From: Gallionella sp. | Lineage (GTDB): Bacteria > Pseudomonadota > Gammaproteobacteria > Burkholderiales > Gallionellaceae | DNA: 8,076 nucleotides | NCBI GenBank assembly: GCA_024654105.1 | Contig: JANLID010000009.1 | Span: 1-8,076, forward strand | Reading direction: 5' to 3' | Shown here: piece by piece, positions 4,778-8,076 of the stretch | Position numbering within the stretch: position 1 is the stretch's first letter | Layout of the letters: every line of letters starts with the position of its first letter | Notes under the pieces: model-generated | What the model was told of the DNA's origin: nothing | Seen by the model: the letters and a program-made list of their open reading frames with translations, nothing else | Database searches by the model: none | Position numbers and translations under genes: made by a program

Positions 4778-6190
4778 TTACAATACCTCGCCGGCATAAT
4801 CCGCCAGCCGCGACCGTTCGCCGCGCATCAGCGTGACGTGACCGCCATGTTCCCAGCCCTTGAAACGGTCCACTACGTAGGTCAGGCCGGAGCTGCCCTC
4901 GGTGAGATAAGGCGTGTCGATCTGCGCGATGTTGCCCATACACACCACTTTGGTACCAGGTCCGGCGCGCGTCACCAGCGTCTTCATCTGTTTGGGCGTG
5001 AGGTTTTGCGCCTCATCGATAATGAGATATTTGTTGAGAAAGGTGCGCCCGCGCATGAAGTTGAGCGATTTTACCTTGATGCGTGAACGGATCAAATCAC
5101 GCGTCGCGGCGCGTCCCCAATCGCCGCCATCATCGTCCGGCTTGTTCAGCACATCAAGATTGTCTTCCAGCGCACCCATCCATGGCGTCATCTTTTCTTC
5201 TTCGGTGCCCGGCAGAAAACCAATGTCTTCGCCTACCGGAACCGTCACGCGGGTGAGGATGATTTCCGAATACAGCTTGGATTCCAGCGTTTGCCATAAT
5301 CCGGCCGCCAGCGTCAGCAGCGTTTTTCCGGTACCCGCCTGCCCCAACAGGGTAACAAAATCAATTTCCGGGTCCATCAGCAGATTGAGTACAAAACTCT
5401 GCTCGCGATTGCGCGCGGTGATACCCCATACGTTGTTTTTGCTGTGCGTGTAATCGGTCAATGTGCGCAGCAGCGCAGTCTTTTCATTCTGCTCCAGCAC
5501 CACGGCATAAAACGGCGTGCCGTTTTCCTGATACACAAATTGATTGACAAAAAACGCCGCGCACAGCGGGCCACGTATCTGGTAATAGGTGTGGCCTTCC
5601 TTCTGCCACGACTTCATGTCCTTGTCGTGCCTGTCCCAGAAATCGTCCGGCAATGGCAGCACGCCGGTGTAGAGCAGGTCGGTGTCTTCCAGCACCTTGT
5701 CGTTAAAGTAATCCTGCGCTTCCAGCCCCAGCGCACGCGCCTTGATGCGCATGTTAATGTCTTTGCTGACCAGAATAACCGTACGGCCGGGATGCTGCTG
5801 CTGCATGCCGATGACCACGCCGAGGATCGCATTGTCCGCCTTGCCCAGCTCCAGATGCTGCGGCAACTCGTGCTTGATGAAGCTGGTTTGCAGGAACAAC
5901 CGCCCGGTGCAGCCCTTGTGAGTGGCGGATTCCAGCGCGATACCTTGCTCCATTCTGTGTGGTGCGTCGCTGACAATCTCATCCAGAAAGCGGCTGGCCT
6001 GACGCGCATTGCGCGCCACTTCGGTCATGCCCTTTTTTTTGTTATCCAACTCCTCCAGCACGAACATCGGCAGGCAAATATCATGTTCCTCAAAACGAAA
6101 CAGGCTGGTCGGATCATGCAATAGTACATTGGTATCCAGCACGAACAACTTGGTATCTGTTCCCTTTGCCGCTTTCTTGCGTGGGGGCAT
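4778..6190 (-). CDS. PhoH-family ATPase with N-terminal PIN domain (PhoH2-type)
   Basis: The protein joins a PIN-type ribonuclease domain to a PhoH P-loop ATPase. This PhoH2-type fusion has been reported in other bacteria to unwind and cut RNA. The 470 residues start with a short basic tail. The PIN domain (about 13-165) shows LDTNVLLHD with Asp19, the acidic FVLEELDN (43-50), Asp119 in KADNAI, and SKDINMRIKA with Asp144, a full set of likely metal ligands. The PhoH domain (about 250-470) has Walker A GQAGTGKT at 283-290, Walker B YLIIDEAQN at 388-396, and MGNIAQID at 418-425. The start ATG has AAAGGA overlapping the bcp stop only 9 bases upstream, so the two genes are coupled. It ends at the palindrome. 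Family membership is firm; the cellular substrate is not known from sequence. Confidence 0.95.
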   Translation of the reverse strand: MPPRKKAAKGTDTKLFVLDTNVLLHDPTSLFRFEEHDICLPMFVLEELDNKKKGMTEVARNARQASRFLDEIVSDAPHRMEQGIALESATHKGCTGRLFLQTSFIKHELPQHLELGKADNAILGVVIGMQQQHPGRTVILVSKDINMRIKARALGLEAQDYFNDKVLEDTDLLYTGVLPLPDDFWDRHDKDMKSWQKEGHTYYQIRGPLCAAFFVNQFVYQENGTPFYAVVLEQNEKTALLRTLTDYTHSKNNVWGITARNREQSFVLNLLMDPEIDFVTLLGQAGTGKTLLTLAAGLWQTLESKLYSEIILTRVTVPVGEDIGFLPGTEEEKMTPWMGALEDNLDVLNKPDDDGGDWGRAATRDLIRSRIKVKSLNFMRGRTFLNKYLIIDEAQNLTPKQMKTLVTRAGPGTKVVCMGNIAQIDTPYLTEGSSGLTYVVDRFKGWEHGGHVTLMRGERSRLADYAGEVL

Positions 6191-6199
6191 AACGTTCCT

Positions 6200-6658
6200 T
6201 TAATTGAGAGAGTTGATGAAATCCAGCACTTCCTGCGCGTGCCTGTCCGCCTTGACGCCGCGCCATTCCCGGCGCAGGTCGCCATCTTTGTCAAAGGCAA
6301 AAGTGCTGCGCTCGATGCCGCGTACCTGCTTGCCATACATATTCTTCATTTTGATCACGCCGAACAGATTGCATACCTTTTCATCGGCATCGGAAAGCAA
6401 CGCGAACGGCAAGGAGAATTTGTCCTTGAAGTTTTCATGCGACTTGATGCTGTCGCGCGAAATGCCCGCCACGGTACAGTTTGCATTTTGAAATTCCGCA
6501 TACAGATCGCGAAATTGCTGCGCCTCGGTGGCACAACCCTGCGTATTATCCTTGGGGTAAAAGTAAATGACCAGATGCTTGCCGCGCGCGCCGGATAAAG
6601 TGAAGGTCTGACCGTCGGTGGCGGGCAAGGAGAAATCAATGATGTTGTTTTCGGGCAT
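6200..6658 (-). CDS. bcp: Thiol peroxidase, Bcp/PrxQ-type peroxiredoxin
   Basis: Bcp/PrxQ enzymes reduce hydrogen and organic peroxides in the cytoplasm, with thioredoxin as the usual donor. The 152-residue length fits. The active-site stretch YFYPKDNTQGC (32-42) holds the PxxxTxxC signature (Pro35, Thr39, peroxidatic Cys42). Further family features are VAGISRDS (63-70), LPFALLSDAD (83-92), and the conserved IERSTFAFDKDG near 115-126. In E. coli Bcp a second cysteine lies five residues after the first; here that position is Gln47. Other cysteines are Cys61 and Cys96, so the resolving partner is elsewhere or the enzyme is 1-Cys. The frame closes at a TAA six codons upstream of the ATG, which fixes the start. 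No Shine-Dalgarno is seen. It is the first gene of the - strand cluster and is divergent from acs. Confidence 0.95.
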   Translation of the reverse strand: MPENNIIDFSLPATDGQTFTLSGARGKHLVIYFYPKDNTQGCATEAQQFRDLYAEFQNANCTVAGISRDSIKSHENFKDKFSLPFALLSDADEKVCNLFGVIKMKNMYGKQVRGIERSTFAFDKDGDLRREWRGVKADRHAQEVLDFINSLN

Positions 6659-6682
6659 AAAGGCATTCGGTTAACGGCCGCC

Positions 6683-6711
6683 ATTCTTGTCAAAAAACAC
6701 GGCAAAGGCAA
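6683..6711 (-). promoter_or_regulatory. Weak candidate promoter for the bcp-led cluster
   Basis: On the - strand TTGCCT, 17 bases, then AAGAAT (6688-6683) gives a 4/6 plus 4/6 match to sigma70 elements about 25 bases before the bcp ATG. A competing reading uses TTGACA at 6693-6688 with CCGAAT 17 bases later, which would start RNA at or next to the ATG. Neither is strong. A promoter is expected here because bcp diverges from acs. Confidence 0.25.
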
Positions 6712-6738
6712 GCATCAAATAGCCTATCCTATTTATTA

Positions 6739-6768
6739 TTGACAGTTTAGGGCGAAAAAACCTACATT
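6739..6768 (+). promoter_or_regulatory. Sigma70-type promoter for acs
   Basis: A consensus -35 TTGACA (6739-6744) is followed after 18 bases by TACATT (6763-6768), a 4/6 match to the -10 box. Transcription would start near 6775, giving a pyrimidine-rich leader of about 50 bases before the acs ATG. Confidence 0.65.
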
Positions 6769-6812
6769 CACCCTATTCCCGATTTTTCTTTTGCGCTTCC
6801 ACCACTGTTATC

Positions 6813-6818
6813 GAGGAG
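6813..6818 (+). promoter_or_regulatory. acs ribosome binding site
   Basis: GAGGAG lies seven bases before the ATG at 6826 and fixes the acs start. Confidence 0.8.
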
Positions 6819-6825
6819 ACACTTA

Positions 6826-8076
6826 ATGTCCAACATCCAATCCGTATTGCATGAAACCCGTGTGTTCAACCCTTCCGATGAATTTGTCAGTCAGGCCAAT
6901 ATCTCCGGTATGGAAAGTTATCAAGCCTTGTGCCAGGCGGCGGAACAGGATTATGCAGGTTATTGGGCCAAGCTGGCGCGCGAAACCATACAATGGAAGA
7001 AACCTTTTACCAAGACACTGGACGAGAGCAACGCCCCGTTTTTCAAGTGGTTTGAAGATGGCGAACTGAATGTTTCTTACAACTGCCTGGACAAGCATCT
7101 CGCCAATCAGCCGGAAAAAATCGCGATCATTTTCGAAGCCGACGACGGCGCGGTGACGAAGATCAATTACCGTGATTTGCACGTGCGCGTCTGCCAGTTT
7201 GCCAACGGCCTGAAATCACGCGGCATTAAAAAGGGCGAGCGCGTCATCATCTACATGCCGATGAGCATTGAAGCCGTGATCGCGATGCAATCCTGCGCGC
7301 GCATCGGCGCAATCCATTCGGTGGTATTTGCCGGATTTTCCTCCAAGAGCCTGCACGAGCGCATTACCGATGCCCAGGCATGTGCGGTAATTACTGCCGA
7401 TGCGCAAATGCGCGGCGGCAAGGTGATGCCGCTGAAACCGGCGGTGGACGAGGCGCTGGCGATGGGCGATTGCACGGCGGTGCACAGCGTCATCGTCTAT
7501 CGGCGCGCCGCCTGCGAAACTGCGTGGAACGCGCGGCACGATGTCTGGTGGCATGATCTGTTGGCGGGGCAGGGCATGACTTGCGAGCCGGAATGGGTCG
7601 GCGCGGAACACCCGCTGTTCATCCTCTACACCTCCGGCTCCACCGGCAAGCCCAAGGGCGTGCAGCATTCCAGCGGCGGCTACCTGCTCGTGACGATGCT
7701 GTCGATGCAATGGGTGTTCGATTACAAGCCCGCCGATGTTTTCTGGTGCACAGCCGACGTCGGCTGGGTCACCGGCCACAGCTATGTTGCCTACGGTCCG
7801 CTGGCGATGGGCGCGACGCAGGTAGTATTCGAGAGTGTGCCGACCTGGCCCGATGCCGGGCGCTTCTGGAAGATGATCCAGGATCACCGGGTGACGACTT
7901 TCTATACCGCGCCGACGGCGATCCGTTCCCTCATCAAGCTGGGCGGCGATTTGCCGAAGAAATATGATCTGTCGAGCCTGCGCCTGCTCGGCTCGGTCGG
8001 CGAGCCGATCAATCCCGAAGCATGGATGTGGTATTACACCGAGGTCGGCCGCTCGCGCTGCCCGATCGTGGATACC
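6826..8076 (+). CDS. acs: Acetyl-CoA synthetase (AMP-forming), N-terminal part, cut by window end
   Basis: Acs activates acetate with ATP to acetyl-AMP and then forms acetyl-CoA in the cytoplasm. The frame is open for 417 codons from ATG 6826 to the last base of the window, about two thirds of the usual roughly 650 residues. The missing part holds the small C-terminal domain with the regulatory acetylated lysine. Clear features are the N-terminal Acs region with YWAKLARETIQWKKPF, YMPMSIEAVIAMQSCARIGA, HSVVFAGFSS, and the P-loop-like YTSGSTGKPKG at 268-278. Further on are FWCTADVGWVTGHSYVAYGPL, TFYTAPTAIRSL and GSVGEPINPEAW from 389. These identify the acetyl-CoA rather than the propionyl-CoA branch, though the latter cannot be fully excluded without the C-terminus. 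The start is supported by GAGGAG seven bases upstream and a sigma70-type promoter. No frameshift is visible. Confidence 0.95.
   Translation, partial: MSNIQSVLHETRVFNPSDEFVSQANISGMESYQALCQAAEQDYAGYWAKLARETIQWKKPFTKTLDESNAPFFKWFEDGELNVSYNCLDKHLANQPEKIAIIFEADDGAVTKINYRDLHVRVCQFANGLKSRGIKKGERVIIYMPMSIEAVIAMQSCARIGAIHSVVFAGFSSKSLHERITDAQACAVITADAQMRGGKVMPLKPAVDEALAMGDCTAVHSVIVYRRAACETAWNARHDVWWHDLLAGQGMTCEPEWVGAEHPLFILYTSGSTGKPKGVQHSSGGYLLVTMLSMQWVFDYKPADVFWCTADVGWVTGHSYVAYGPLAMGATQVVFESVPTWPDAGRFWKMIQDHRVTTFYTAPTAIRSLIKLGGDLPKKYDLSSLRLLGSVGEPINPEAWMWYYTEVGRSRCPIVDT

Noticed and set aside
4737..4943. N-terminal extension of the MsrB frame
   Set aside because: The added residues overlap the phoH 3' end and the palindrome and do not resemble MsrB. 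The ATG at 4736 gives the normal family length.
5444..6124. 226-codon open frame on the + strand opposite phoH
   Set aside because: It is antisense to the PIN and central region of phoH, has no recognisable motif or ribosome binding site, and is explained by codon bias of the real gene.
7216..7887. 223-codon open frame on the - strand opposite acs
   Set aside because: It is antisense to a clear acs frame, with His/Arg-rich shadow composition. The intact Acs motifs on the + strand account for the region.

Overview
The window looks like a chromosomal segment of a betaproteobacterium, probably of the Nitrosomonadales/Gallionellaceae type. This rests on an Arg32-type EF-P next to its rhamnosyltransferase EarP, GC-rich codon use in most genes, and the protein flavour of the phoH, yciB, yciI and bolA set. 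The assignment is inferred from protein character; no search was run.

Layout. (1) Positions 1-325 hold the 3' end of an unrecognised, visibly AT-richer gene on the + strand. (2) Positions 472-2210 are a two-gene + strand unit, earP-efp, whose stop and start overlap as ATGA. It ends at a perfect 17-bp-stem bidirectional terminator (2225-2263). (3) Positions 6658 down to 2277 carry a co-directional - strand cluster. In transcription order it is a Bcp/PrxQ peroxiredoxin, a PIN-PhoH ATPase, MsrB, YciB (septation protein A), YciI, BolA and a periplasmic parvulin foldase. Most gaps are 9-41 bp and yciI/bolA overlap as GTGA. Two spacers are structured: a 24-bp perfect palindrome between phoH and msrB, and a 130-bp spacer between yciB and yciI with a 21-bp direct repeat and GC-rich inverted repeats. 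(4) From 6659 a divergent intergenic region with a good sigma70-type promoter leads to acs (acetyl-CoA synthetase), which runs off the right edge.

How the genes work together. EarP attaches rhamnose to Arg32 of EF-P, which then relieves ribosome stalling at polyproline. The - strand cluster combines peroxide detoxification (Bcp), methionine sulfoxide repair (MsrB), RNA/stress-linked PhoH, envelope proteins (YciB, parvulin) and the Fe-S-linked BolA; a shared stress role is inference. Acs belongs to acetate activation.

No phage module, CRISPR array, insertion sequence, tRNA or rRNA gene is visible. The core is conserved housekeeping DNA. The least explained parts are the left-edge ORF, the repeat-rich yciB-yciI spacer, and the fact that both thiol enzymes (Bcp and MsrB) lack the cysteine most often used as the resolving residue.
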